A stretch of 64,000 nt of DNA from NCBI RefSeq assembly GCF_013409505.1, contig NZ_JACCBN010000001.1:5890001-5954000 (forward strand), written 5' to 3'. Source of the stretch: Actinomycetospora corticicola. Its GTDB lineage: Bacteria > Actinomycetota > Actinomycetes > Mycobacteriales > Pseudonocardiaceae. Below are positions 10,036 through 19,088 of the stretch, in pieces (positions within the stretch are counted from its first letter, which is position 1; every line of letters starts with the position of its first letter). The translations under genes and the position numbers were made by a program. The notes under the pieces were generated by a model, which was given only the letters and a program-made list of their open reading frames with translations, was not told the origin of the DNA and ran no database searches.

Positions 10036-11217
10036 ATGACGGAACAGACGGCGTGGCGGGTCGGGGCCGGGGCGGTCGCGATCACCACGTCGACCGTGCT
10101 GCCCGTGTTCCTGCTCGGGGCGTCCTCGGTGCAGGTGGGCGCCGAGCTCGGCTTCGACCCGGCGGTGCTCGGCCTGCTCGTGGCCGCGTACTTCGCGGTC
10201 TCGGCGCTGACGTCGCTGCCCGTCGGCCGGCTCGTCGAACGGTTCGGCTCGCGGGTGACCAGCCGGGTCGCGGTGCTGGGCTCCGCCACGGGGCTCCTCG
10301 CGACGGCGCTGCTCGCCCGCTCCCTGACCACCCTCACCGTGATCCTGTTGAGCTCGGCGTGGTGCAACGTGATGGGCCAGCTGTCGTCGAACCTCACGCT
10401 CGCGCGCTCGATGCCGCAGCGCCGGATGGGGCTCTCGTTCGGGGTCAAGCAGGCCTCGGTGCCGCTCGCGACGCTGCTCGCCGGGATCGCCGTGCCCGCG
10501 CTCGCCCTCACCGTGGGCTGGCGCTGGTCCTACGTCGGCGCGGCGGCGCTCGCCGTCACCGCCTTCTTCGCCGCTCCGCGGGGCTCGGCCGCCCGCGAGG
10601 CCGACGCGGGGCGAGACGCCGACCGCGCGACGGGGGCGCTCGCCGTCATCGGGGCCGCGTCCGGACTCGGCGCCGCGGCCGCGACCGGGCTCGGCATCTT
10701 CCTCGTGGCCTCCGCCGTCGACCGCGGCATCTCACCCGGGCTCGCCGGACTGGTGCTGACGCTGGGCAGCGTCGTGGGACTCGCCATGCGGGTGCTGCTC
10801 GGGTGGCTCGCCGACCGGCGCTCCGGCGGACACATCGCGGTGGTCGCGGGATGCCTGCTCGCCGGCGCCGTCGGGCTCGTGCTGCTGGCCCTGCCGGGCC
10901 CGGTGGCGCTCGTCGTCGGGGTGGTGCTCGGGTTCGGTCTGGGGTGGTCCTGGCCCGGCCTGCTGCAGTTCGCGGTGGTGCGCCTCAACCCGGAGGCACC
11001 GGCGGCGGCGACCTCGATCGTGCAGGTCGGGGTGTACGCCGGTGGCTTCCTCGGACCGGTGGGCTTCGGCCTCCTGGCGGGCACCGTGTCCTTCACCGCG
11101 GCCTGGCTGGTCGCGGCAGCGGCCATGATCCTCGCGGGGATCGGGGTACTCGTCGGACGACGGATGCTGCTGGCCCACCGGGCGGCGCGGTCTGCGCCAC
11201 CGGTCGCGGTGCGCTGA
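10036..11217 (+). CDS. Major facilitator superfamily transporter
   Basis: 393 residues with 12 predicted helices. The loop after helix 2 reads GRLVERFGSRVTSR, the MFS motif A equivalent, and its counterpart in the second half is LGWLADRRSGGH. Ends with a short Arg-rich tail. Substrate cannot be inferred. It is followed after 10 bases by the fetA-fetB pair in the same direction and may be co-transcribed with them. A TATGTC-type -10 lies about 25 bases before the start, a weak housekeeping promoter candidate. Confidence 0.85.
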   Translation: MTEQTAWRVGAGAVAITTSTVLPVFLLGASSVQVGAELGFDPAVLGLLVAAYFAVSALTSLPVGRLVERFGSRVTSRVAVLGSATGLLATALLARSLTTLTVILLSSAWCNVMGQLSSNLTLARSMPQRRMGLSFGVKQASVPLATLLAGIAVPALALTVGWRWSYVGAAALAVTAFFAAPRGSAAREADAGRDADRATGALAVIGAASGLGAAAATGLGIFLVASAVDRGISPGLAGLVLTLGSVVGLAMRVLLGWLADRRSGGHIAVVAGCLLAGAVGLVLLALPGPVALVVGVVLGFGLGWSWPGLLQFAVVRLNPEAPAAATSIVQVGVYAGGFLGPVGFGLLAGTVSFTAAWLVAAAAMILAGIGVLVGRRMLLAHRAARSAPPVAVR

Positions 11218-11227
11218 GGAGGCGATC

Positions 11228-11898
11228 ATGACGGCGGGCTTCGTCCTGCGCGGGGTGACGGTCCGCCGTGGCGGACGCACCGTCCTCGACGGCGTGGACG
11301 CCGAGATCCCGGCCACGGTGTCACGGCCCTCTGGGGTCCGTCCGGCGCGGGGAAGTCGACGCTGCTGCGCCTGCTCGACCGCCTCGACGTTCCCGACGAC
11401 GGGTCCATCACCTACGAGGGCACGCCGCTCGACGAGCTCGACCCGCACCGCCTCCGTCGTCGGGTGGGCATGGTCTTCCAGCGGGCGACGCCGTTCGCGG
11501 GCACCGTGGCCGACAACCTGGCCGTGGCCGCCCCGGACGCCGACCGCGCGCGGATGTCCGGGGCGCTGGAGCGGGTGTCGCTCGATCCGGAGCTGCTCGA
11601 CCGCGACGCCGACACCCTGTCCGGCGGCGAGCTGCAGCGGATGTGTCTGGCCCGCACGCTCATCACCTCGCCGGAGGCCCTGCTGCTCGACGAGCCGACG
11701 TCGGCGCTGGACGCCACGCCCGCGCGCGAGTTCGAGCGCACGGCGCTCCGCCTGGTCGACGACGGGGACCTCACTGTGGTCTGGGTCGGGCACGACGACG
11801 CGCAGGTGCGCCGGGTGGCCGACCGCGTGCTCGAGCTGCGCGACGGCGCCCTCGCCGAGAGCGGCGCGTGGGAGCTGGCCCGGGGGAGGACGTCATGA
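11228..11898 (+). CDS. fetA: ABC transporter ATP-binding protein FetA-like, with an apparent frameshift
   Basis: The first 28 codons from ATG 11228 are a normal ABC N-terminus (FVLRGVTVRRGGRTVLDGVDAEIPA). Near 11313-11320 one base seems to be missing, and the rest continues in another frame: GPSGAGKST (Walker A), MVFQRA (Q-loop), LSGGELQRM (signature), ALLLDEPTSALD (Walker B) and VWVGHD (switch His). No start codon exists in the second frame before Walker A. Either the gene is broken, the sequence has a single-base error, or ribosomes shift frame. It overlaps fetB by ATGA, so it belongs to the FetAB iron-export pair. Confidence 0.75.
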
Positions 11899-12668
11899 GG
11901 ATCAGCTGGACCGGACTCGCCGTCTCGCTGGTCCTCGTCGTCGTCGCGGCGGGTATCTCGCTCGCGTGGCGGCTCGGGCTCGAGCGCAGCATCGTCTGGG
12001 CCGCGCTGCGCGCCCTGGTGCAGCTGCTGATCGTCGGCGGCGTCCTCGCGCTCCTGCTCCTGCCCGGGGTGTCGCTGTGGTGGTCGTGGCTGTGGGTGGC
12101 GGCGATGCTCGCCTACGCCGCGTGGACCGCGAAGCAGCGGGCGCCGTCGATCCCGGGCCTGCTGCCGGTGGCCGGGCTCGCCTTCCTCGCGGCCGGGACG
12201 GTGTGTCTGGCGGTGCTGTTCGGGCTCGGGGTCTTTCCGCTGACCTCCCGCACGCTGGTGCCGATGGCGGGCCTGATCGTCGGCAACGCGATGACGTCGA
12301 CGGTGCTCGCCGGGCGGCGCCTGCAGGAGGAGTTCGCCGACAAGCGGGCCGAGATCGAGGCGCGCCTCGCGCTCGGGCAGTCCGGCCGGGACGCCGCCCG
12401 GCCCTATCTGCGTGGCGTCCTGCGCTCGGCGCTCAGCCCCCAGATCGAGACGACGAAGGCGACCGGGCTGGTCTTCCTGCCGGGCGCGATGACGGGCCTG
12501 ATCCTCGCCGGGGTGCCGCCTGTGCAGGCCGTCCTCGTCCAGGCCGTCGTCATGTTCCTCGTGCTCGCGGCCGCCGCCACGACGACGAGCGTGGTCGCAC
12601 TCGGCCTGGTCCGGCGGCTCTTCACCCCCGACGACCGGCTCCTCGCGCTGTCGCGCGAGCGGGTGTAG
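11895..12668 (+). CDS. fetB: FetB-like ABC permease (UPF0014), iron export
   Basis: 257 residues with about seven membrane helices. Family hallmarks are present: ALRALVQLLIVGGVL near the N-terminus, GLIVGNAMTSTVLAGRRL in the middle, and ETTKATGLVFLPGAMTGLILAG. In E. coli FetAB exports iron and helps against peroxide stress, which suits a window with two manganese catalases. The ATG overlaps the TGA of fetA, so translation is probably coupled; the frameshift in fetA could therefore affect it. Confidence 0.88.
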   Translation: MRISWTGLAVSLVLVVVAAGISLAWRLGLERSIVWAALRALVQLLIVGGVLALLLLPGVSLWWSWLWVAAMLAYAAWTAKQRAPSIPGLLPVAGLAFLAAGTVCLAVLFGLGVFPLTSRTLVPMAGLIVGNAMTSTVLAGRRLQEEFADKRAEIEARLALGQSGRDAARPYLRGVLRSALSPQIETTKATGLVFLPGAMTGLILAGVPPVQAVLVQAVVMFLVLAAAATTTSVVALGLVRRLFTPDDRLLALSRERV

Positions 12669-12677
12669 GAGGTCCGG

Positions 12678-13484
12678 GTGCGGCTCGGGGCGACCCTCGT
12701 CCGCCTGTCCCCGGGCGACCCCTACCCGGTGGCCGAGTGGGCGCGTCGTCTGGCGGGGGAGGGCTTCGAGAGCCTCTGGACCCCCGAGATCGTCGGCCGC
12801 GGCCCGCTCGTGCCCGACCCGTGCGTCACGCTCGCCGTCGCGGCCGCCGTCACCGCGGGCGTCGAGCTGGGGACGGCCACCGTGCAGGTCCCGCTGCACC
12901 ACCCGGCCGACCTCGCACACCGGTTCCTCTCGCTCGCGCAGGTCTGCGGGGACCGGCTGACCCTCGGCCTCAGTCCGGGCTCCACCGTCGACGACCACGC
13001 CGCCCTCGACGTCGACTTCGGTGCCCGCTTCCGGGTCTTCGGCGCACACGTCGAGCGGCTCCGGACCCTGCTCGCCGACGGCGGGGACGACCGCGCCCGC
13101 CTCGCCCCGCACGGGATCGCGGTGCCGCTGCTGCTCGGCTCCTGGGGCGCGAACGTGGAGCGGGCGGCCCGGGCGTTCGACGGCTGGTTGGCCTCCGGGT
13201 ACCGCACCTCGCCCGATGAGATCGTCGAGGCCCACGCCCGCTACCGCGCGGCGGGTGGTGGGCGCGCGCTCGTCTACGCCGTCCCGACGACGGATCTCGG
13301 CGCCACGCGGGACGCCCTGGCGCGCTACGCGGAGGCCGGGTTCGACGACGCGATCGTGCTGATCGAACCCGGGGGTCCCGACCCGGCGGCGGTCCGGGCG
13401 CTGGTGGGTCGACCCGTCAGCGGCGCAGCAGCAGGGCCCCGTCCAGGCCCGCCATCGTCAGCGCCCGACGACCGCGCGGGTTGA
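12678..13484 (+). CDS. Luciferase-like (LLM class) flavin- or F420-dependent oxidoreductase
   Basis: 268 residues from GTG with AGGAGGTCC just upstream. The opening (ARRLAGEGFESLWTPEIV), TVQVPLHHPADLAHRFLSLAQVCGDRLTLGL and LLLGSWGANVERAARAFDGWLASGY are typical of bacterial-luciferase-like TIM barrels. Length is shorter than full alkanal monooxygenases and close to F420-dependent members. Substrate unknown. Its last 68 bases overlap the STAS gene that runs toward it, so its Pro/Ala-rich end may be a non-essential extension. Confidence 0.78.
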   Translation: MRLGATLVRLSPGDPYPVAEWARRLAGEGFESLWTPEIVGRGPLVPDPCVTLAVAAAVTAGVELGTATVQVPLHHPADLAHRFLSLAQVCGDRLTLGLSPGSTVDDHAALDVDFGARFRVFGAHVERLRTLLADGGDDRARLAPHGIAVPLLLGSWGANVERAARAFDGWLASGYRTSPDEIVEAHARYRAAGGGRALVYAVPTTDLGATRDALARYAEAGFDDAIVLIEPGGPDPAAVRALVGRPVSGAAAGPRPGPPSSAPDDRAG

Positions 13485-13767
13485 CGCACACGACCCAGTC
13501 CAGGCCGTGGCTCTCGGCCACGCCGCGCGCCCGGAGCAGCACCGTCATCCCCGCCGCGGCGAGCAGGTCGACCGCCTCGAGGTCGATCGTCATGCGGACG
13601 ACCGACGTCCGCGGACCTTCCACGACCTGCGCGATCGTGTCGGTGAGCACCCGGTGGAGCCGGGGGGCCGCCCCGGCGTCGAGATCGCCGTACATGCGGA
13701 TGCGGACGGCGCGCGGATGCACGTCCACGCCGATCGTGCACCGACCGGGGCCCTCGCCACCGTGCAC
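13417..13767 (-). CDS. STAS-domain anti-sigma antagonist lacking the phosphorylatable serine
   Basis: 116 residues forming one STAS domain: VRIRMYGDLDAGAAPRLHRVL, then MTIDLEAVDLLAAAGMTVLLRA, then VNPRGRRALTMAGLDGALLL. In SpoIIAA/RsbV the loop after the third strand contains the regulatory Ser of the DSSGL motif; here it reads LAAAGM, with Ala at both serine positions. It therefore either constitutively binds an anti-sigma factor or has another role. Its 3' end overlaps the luciferase-like gene on the other strand. Confidence 0.78.
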   Translation of the reverse strand: MHGGEGPGRCTIGVDVHPRAVRIRMYGDLDAGAAPRLHRVLTDTIAQVVEGPRTSVVRMTIDLEAVDLLAAAGMTVLLRARGVAESHGLDWVVCVNPRGRRALTMAGLDGALLLRR

Positions 13768-13935
13768 GGTTCCTCCTCGGGGGACGCAGCTCGCACCGAC
13801 GAGCTGCGCTCGTCAACCCGAGTGCGCCCGATCCGATCGCGGACCCGGCGTGCTGCCGAGGGTAGTGGCTCCGGAGCCCTGCGTGTACCACCCGAACGGC
13901 GGCGGGCACCCGCACCTGGCACCCTTCCTGGTGCG

Positions 13936-13953
13936 CGGTTGACCTCTCAGCCG
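13936..13953 (+). promoter_or_regulatory. 5' leader hairpin, family H, copy 1 (formate dehydrogenase)
   Basis: CGGTTG-ACCTCT-CAGCCG, a 6-bp stem with a 6-base loop, 49 bases before the GTG start counted from its GGTTG. The loop plus the preceding G (GACCTCT, 13941-13947) is a perfect 7-base complement of AGAGGTC (13975-13981), which contains the ribosome binding site. Seven related hairpins occur in the window. Confidence 0.6.
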
Positions 13954-13985
13954 GATCCGACCCGTCGTCGTCCGAGAGGTCTGCC

Positions 13986-16900
13986 GTGGATCCGTTGGAG
14001 CTCGTCCGTCGTTGGCCCGTGGTCCGCCAGCTCACCGGAGGCGACCCGCTCGGGCGGGGCGAGGCCGTGCGCTCGAACGCCCCGGAGCCCTGGAAGCCCC
14101 GCACGGACGAGGCGGACACCGTCACCCGGTCGATCTGCCCGTTCTGCGCGGTCGGCTGCGGGCAGAAGGTCTACTCGAAGCAGGGCCGGGTCACGCAGAT
14201 CGAGGGCGACCCCGACTCGCCGATCAGCCGCGGCCGGCTCTGCCCCCGCGGCTCGTCGAGCCTGTCGCTGGTCACCTCGCCGTCGCGCATCACGAAGGTC
14301 CGCTACCGGCGTCCCGGCGGGACCGACTGGGAGGACCTCGACCTCGACACGGCGATGGACATGATCGCCGACCGCGTGGTGGACACCCGCGCCCGGACCT
14401 GGCAGGACACCGACGACGAGGGCCGCGTGCTGAACCGGACCCTCGGGTTCGCCCACCTCGGCGGCGCCACCCTGGACAACGAGGAGAACTACCTCCTCAT
14501 GAAGCTCTACACCGCGCTCGGCGCCGTCCAGGTGGAGAACCAGGCGCGCATGTGACACAGCTCCACCGTCCCCGGTCTGGGGACCAGCTTCGGGCGCGGC
14601 GGCGCCACCAACTCCCAGCAGGACATCGCGCAGGCCGACTGCGTGGTCCTGGAGGGCTCGAACATGGCGGAGGCCCACCCGGTGGGCTTCCAGTGGGTGA
14701 TGGAGGCCAAGCGCCGCGGCGCGAAGATCATCCACGTCGACCCGCGCTTCACCCGCACCTCCGCGGTGGCCGACACCCACGTGCCGATCCGTCCCGGGAC
14801 GGACATCGCGTTCCTCGGTGGACTGATCAACCACGTGCTGTCGAACGAACGCGACTTCCGGGACTACGTCGTGGCCTACACCAACGCCCCGATGCTCACC
14901 CGCGAGGGATTCGTCGACGCGGGTGACGACGACGGGCTGTTCTCCGGCTGGGACCCCGAGACGCGCAGCTACGACACCTCGACCTGGCAGTACGAGGGCG
15001 TCGAGGTGGCGGCCGCCTCGGGCAACCGGGACCGGTGGGGGAGCGGCGACCCGGAGACCCACCGGGTCAGCCACCTGCTCGGGCAGTCCGAGAGCACCGG
15101 GTCGGGCGGGGCGACGCTGCGCGGCGACCCGGTCCGCGACGACACGCTCCAGCACCCGCGGTGCGTCTACCAGGTGCTCAAGCGGCACTTCGCGCGCTAC
15201 ACCCCGGAGATGGTGTCGTCGGTGTGCGGGATGAGCCCCGAGCAGTTCACTGAGGTCGCGGAGGCGATCTGCGCGGACTCCGGACGCGAGCGCACGACGA
15301 TGTGGGTCTACTCCGTCGGCTGGACGCAGCACACCGTCGGCGTGCAGTACATCCGGTGCGCCTCGATCCTGCAGGCACTGCTGGGGAACATGGGGCGCCC
15401 CGGTGGCGGGATCATGGCGCTGCGGGGGCACGCGACGATCCAGGGTTCGACGGACATCCCGATGCTCTACGACCTGCTGCCGGGCTACATCCCGATGCCG
15501 AACGCCCACAAGGAGATGCACCTCCCCGACTTCCTCGCCGCGGACGCCGCACAGAAGGGCTTCTGGGGCAACATGCCCGCCTACATGATCAGCATGCTCA
15601 AGGCGTGGTGGGGTGGGGCGGCGACCGCGGAGAACGACTACTACTTCGACCGGATGCCGCGGATCACCGGCGACCACTCCACGTTCCCGACCGTGCTGAA
15701 CATGATCGACGGCCGCTGCGAGGGCTACTTCGTCCTCGGGGAGAACCCGGCGGTCGGCACCACCAACTCCAAGCAGCAGCGCCACGGGCTGTCGAACCTG
15801 AGATGGCTCGTCGTGCGGGATCTGCAGGAGAACGAGACCGCGACGTTCTGGAAGAACGGCCCCGAGATCGAGACCGGGGAGATGCGCACCGAGGACATCG
15901 ACACCGAGGTCTTCCTGCTCCCCGCGGCCACGCACATCGAGAAGGCCGGCTCGTTCACCAACACCCAACGACTGCTGCAGTGGCGCCACCAGGCGGTCCA
16001 GCCACCGGGCGACGCCCGCAGCGACCTCTGGTTCGTCCACGAGCTCGGACACCGCATCCGCGCCCGGCTCGCGGCCTCGCAGCTCGACCGGGACCGCCCG
16101 ATCCTCGACCTGACCTGGGACTACCCGACCGAGGGTCCGCACGCGGAGCCCGACGCGCACGCGGTGCTCGCCGAGATCTCGGGCTACCGGGTCGCCGACG
16201 GCACGCCGGTCGACGGGTACACCGACCTGCGCGACGACGGGTCCACGGCCTGCGGGTGCTGGATCTACTCCGGCGTGTACGCCGACGGCGTCAACCAGGC
16301 CGCGCGGCGGACGCCGGCGGGCGGGGAGAGCCCGGCCGCGCTGGAGTGGGGCTGGGCGTGGCCGATGAACCGGCGGGTGCTCTACAACCGCGCGTCGGCC
16401 GACCCCGAGGGCCGGCCGTGGAGCGAGCGCAAGGCCTACGTGTGGTGGGACGAGGAGGCGCAGCGCTGGACCGGGCACGACGTCCCGGACTTCGAGGCCG
16501 ACAAGCCTCCGTCGTACCGGCCGCCCGAGGGGGCGGTGGCGCAGGACGCGATCGGCGGCGACGAGCCGTTCATCATGCAGGCCGACGGCCGCGCGTGGCT
16601 CTACGTGCCGACCGGCCTGGCCGACGGTCCGCTCCCGGTGCACTACGAACCGGAGGAGTCGCCGAGCCGCAACGCGATGCACCCCCGCACCCGCGCGAAC
16701 CCGGTCCGGGAGCGGTTCGACCGGCCGGACAACCGGTACAACCCGCCGGACGGCGAGCCGGGGTCGGAGGTCTACCCGATCGCGTTCTCGACCTTCCGGA
16801 TCGCCGAGCACCACACGGCGGGCGGGATGAGCCGGTGGACGCCCTACCTCGCGGAGCTGGCGCCCGAGATGTTCGTCGAGGTCTCCCCGGCGCTGGCCGC

Positions 16901-17231
16901 CGAGCGGGGGCTCGAACACACCGGGTGGGCCACCATCGTCACCGCGCGGTCGGCGATCGAGGCCCGGGTGATCGTCACCGAACGGTGCAAGCCCCTGCGG
17001 ATCGACGGGCGGGTGGTGCACCAGATCGGGCTGCCCTGGCACTGGGGGCCGAACGGCCTCGTCACGGGCGACGCGGCGAACGAGCTGATCGGCATCTCGC
17101 TCGATCCCAACGTCCACATCATGAGCACCAAGACCGGGACCTGCGACGTCGTCGCCGGGCGGCGTCCGCGGGGGCCCGCGCTCCCGGAGTTCGTCGCGTC
17201 CTATCGACGTCGGGCCGGTATCGGGAATTAA
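13986..17231 (+). CDS. fdhA: Selenocysteine-containing formate dehydrogenase, catalytic (molybdopterin) subunit
   Basis: 1,081 residues if the in-frame TGA at 14553-14555 (codon 190) is read as selenocysteine. Residues 51-58 (CPFCAVGC) and Cys86 bind a 4Fe-4S cluster. The local sequence ENQARM-Sec-HSSTV matches the active site of FDH-N/FDH-H, and TSFGRGGATNSQQDI, GSNMAEAHPVGFQW and the C-terminal MGD-binding region (HQIGLPWHWGPNGL) follow normally. It would oxidise formate to CO2 with a Mo or W bis-MGD centre. No Tat signal is seen, so a cytoplasmic location is likely. No iron-sulfur or cytochrome partner subunit adjoins it, and no sel genes are in the window. Confidence 0.93.
14553..14584 (+). 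promoter_or_regulatory. SECIS element with recoded UGA
   Basis: TGA at 14553-14555 is followed by a perfect 6-bp stem, GTCCCC (14568-14573) and GGGGAC (14579-14584), closing the loop GGTCT. Counting the U of UGA as 1, the loop G and U fall at positions 23 and 24, the same register as the SelB-contacted bases of E. coli fdhF as I recall it. This argues strongly for selenocysteine insertion. Confidence 0.9.
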
Positions 17232-17243
17232 CGTGCGCCTGGT

Positions 17244-17268
17244 GTGAGCTGCGGGTCGGATCGGGTTA
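17244..17268 (+). promoter_or_regulatory. Possible SigB/SigF-type promoter
   Basis: GTGA (17244-17247), 15 bases, then GGGTTA (17263-17268), nine bases before the ATG at 17277. The fit to actinobacterial general-stress promoters is partial, and the leader would be almost absent. Confidence 0.3.
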
Positions 17269-17276
17269 TCTGGGCC

Positions 17277-17879
17277 ATGAGCGAGCGATCGACCGATTAC
17301 GACCCCGCCGCGCAGAGCGAGAACGCCGGGCGATCGCGCGCCCACGACGAGTCCGCCCAGGGGGCCGGACCGTACGTCCAGCCCGGGCACGACGAGCAGG
17401 GCAACCCGGTCCCGTCGGTGCCGCACGAGGGCGTCCTCGGTCGGATCGCCACCTCGATCCTCCTCGGGCAGAGCGTGGTGCTCGCGGTGCTCGCGATCTG
17501 GGCGTTCATCGCGAACGCCGTCTCCGGGAGCCCGGCGCAGGTCCTCAACCTGACGATCGGCCCGACGCACGCGACGCTGCTGGCCGCGACCGCGGTGCTG
17601 GGTGCCGCCTCGACGGTGACCCGGCGGTGGGTGCGCCGCTGGTGCGTGCTGCAGGTGCTGGCCTACCTCGTCATCTACCTGATCGGGCTCACGAGCCCGG
17701 GATGGTTGACGCTCGGCACCGCCGACCACTTCCTGCACCTCGCGCTGGCCCTCCTCGGCTTCGTGATGATGATGCTGTTCAGCGCCCGCATCGTGGAGCC
17801 GCCGCCCGGGCCGGAGCCCTACCCGAACAACCGCACGGACGACCCCGACGCCGAGGCGCAGCAGCCCGGGCAGGGCTGA
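17277..17879 (+). CDS. DUF4383-like four-helix membrane protein
   Basis: 200 residues. The first 55 are hydrophilic and acidic (QPGHDEQGNPVPSVPHEG), followed by four hydrophobic segments; the C-terminal 30 residues are Pro/Asp-rich. NLTIGPTHATLLAATAVLG and TADHFLHLALALLGF resemble DUF4383 proteins, small actinobacterial membrane proteins of unknown role that often sit in stress-induced regions. A candidate general-stress promoter lies immediately upstream. Confidence 0.65.
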   Translation: MSERSTDYDPAAQSENAGRSRAHDESAQGAGPYVQPGHDEQGNPVPSVPHEGVLGRIATSILLGQSVVLAVLAIWAFIANAVSGSPAQVLNLTIGPTHATLLAATAVLGAASTVTRRWVRRWCVLQVLAYLVIYLIGLTSPGWLTLGTADHFLHLALALLGFVMMMLFSARIVEPPPGPEPYPNNRTDDPDAEAQQPGQG

Positions 17880-17952
17880 GAACCGGGTGTGACGCCGCCG
17901 GGGGGCGGGGCACCCGCGCCGACCACCACCCTCCGGCGAGAGCGAGCGACCT

Positions 17953-18834
17953 GTGCGCCCCTTCGACGACATCGACCGGATCGCCGCCACCGAGGCGCTC
18001 GACCGCGTCGCCGCCCCCGCGCGCGACCTCGTCAACAAGCTCCTGACCAATCAGAAGGTCGCCGACGTCCTGCACGGCGTCCCGATCGGCCACCCGCTGC
18101 ACCCGATCCTCGCGCAGGCGTCCTTCGGCAGCTTCCTGTCCGCCGGCCTGCTCGACCTCGTGCCCCGCACCCGCCGTCCCGCCACCGCGCTCATCGGTGT
18201 CGGGCTCGTCGCGGCCGTCCCGACCGCCGCGGCAGGCTGGGCGGACTACTCGCAGGCCCACGAGGAGCGGCAGCGCGTCGGCATCGTGCACGCGGCCGCC
18301 AACATCGCGATGCTCTCCGGCTACGTCGTCTCGCTCGGGGCCCGCCTGCGCGGGCGCAGCACCCGCGGTGCTCTCTGGGGGTGGACCGCGCTCGCGATCG
18401 GCTCGGCGGGTGCCGCCCTCGGCGGCCACCTCAGCTACCACCAGGCCCTCGGGGCCAACCACGCCGAGGACTACCCGCACATCGGCCCGGAGGACTGGAC
18501 CGACGCCGGGACCCTCGAGGAGCTTCCCGACGGCGAGCCGGTGGAGCGTCGGGTCGGCGAGGTCCGGGTCGTCGTGGTGCGTCACGGGGACCGGATCCGC
18601 GCTCTCGGGCAGCGTTGCCCGCACGCGTCGGCCCCGCTGTCCGACGGCGAGCTCACCGACGTCGACGGCGACGCCTGCATCGAGTGCCCCTGGCACGGCA
18701 GCGTGTTCCGCCTCGAGGACGGCCGCGTCATGCGCGGCCCCGCGACCGCTCCCGCGGCGCCGTTCCCGGCCCGCGTGCGCGAGGGCCGGGTGGAGCTGCG
18801 CGTCGCGACCTGGCCGGGCGTCCCGGCCGGCTGA
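17953..18834 (+). CDS. DUF2231 membrane domain fused to a Rieske [2Fe-2S] domain
   Basis: 293 residues from GTG. Residues 1-170 hold four hydrophobic segments typical of DUF2231 (GHPLHPILAQASFGSFLSAG; LGGHLSYHQALG). Residues 185-285 are a Rieske ferredoxin domain with CPHASAPLSDGEL and CIECPWHGSVF, i.e. the CxH...CxxH ligands for a 2Fe-2S cluster. The fusion suggests a membrane-bound electron carrier or a redox sensor. The DUF2231 His residues could bind haem, but that is inference. Confidence 0.85.
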   Translation: MRPFDDIDRIAATEALDRVAAPARDLVNKLLTNQKVADVLHGVPIGHPLHPILAQASFGSFLSAGLLDLVPRTRRPATALIGVGLVAAVPTAAAGWADYSQAHEERQRVGIVHAAANIAMLSGYVVSLGARLRGRSTRGALWGWTALAIGSAGAALGGHLSYHQALGANHAEDYPHIGPEDWTDAGTLEELPDGEPVERRVGEVRVVVVRHGDRIRALGQRCPHASAPLSDGELTDVDGDACIECPWHGSVFRLEDGRVMRGPATAPAAPFPARVREGRVELRVATWPGVPAG

Positions 18835-18887
18835 GCCGACCGCCTCCCACGCCGAGGTGCGGGGCCGCGCGGCGACGTGATCCGTGC

Positions 18888-18922
18888 GGTCGAGGGTCGA
18901 GGGTCGAGGGTCGAGGGTCGAG
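18888..18922. repeat. Heptanucleotide tandem repeat (GGTCGAG)5
   Basis: Five perfect copies of GGTCGAG, with a sixth imperfect copy (GGTCGCG) after it, inside the 254-bp gap between the Rieske and SDR genes. The rest of that gap holds no gene that I can support. The number of units could vary by slippage. Confidence 0.9.
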
Positions 18923-19088
18923 GGTCGCGGTCGGCGCGAGGTGGGCCGGGCCCCAGCAGGCGCCGATCACGCGGTCTCCTCGGCGATCGGCTGGTAAGCC
19001 CGACCCGGACCGGCCCGAGGTACCCGGGTGGGCGCGTCCGCGTCGCGCCGGACGTTTCGGGCGATGAGGGGCCCGTCCACCCGCAGGG

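Noticed and set aside
14553-14555. TGA as a nonsense mutation splitting formate dehydrogenase
   Set aside because: It sits exactly at the selenocysteine position and is followed by a SECIS in the right register.
13947-18050. A 1,367-codon open frame antisense to the formate dehydrogenase region
   Set aside because: Composition is Arg/Val/His/Asp-biased without any domain, and it mirrors a well-supported gene; long antisense frames are expected at this GC content.
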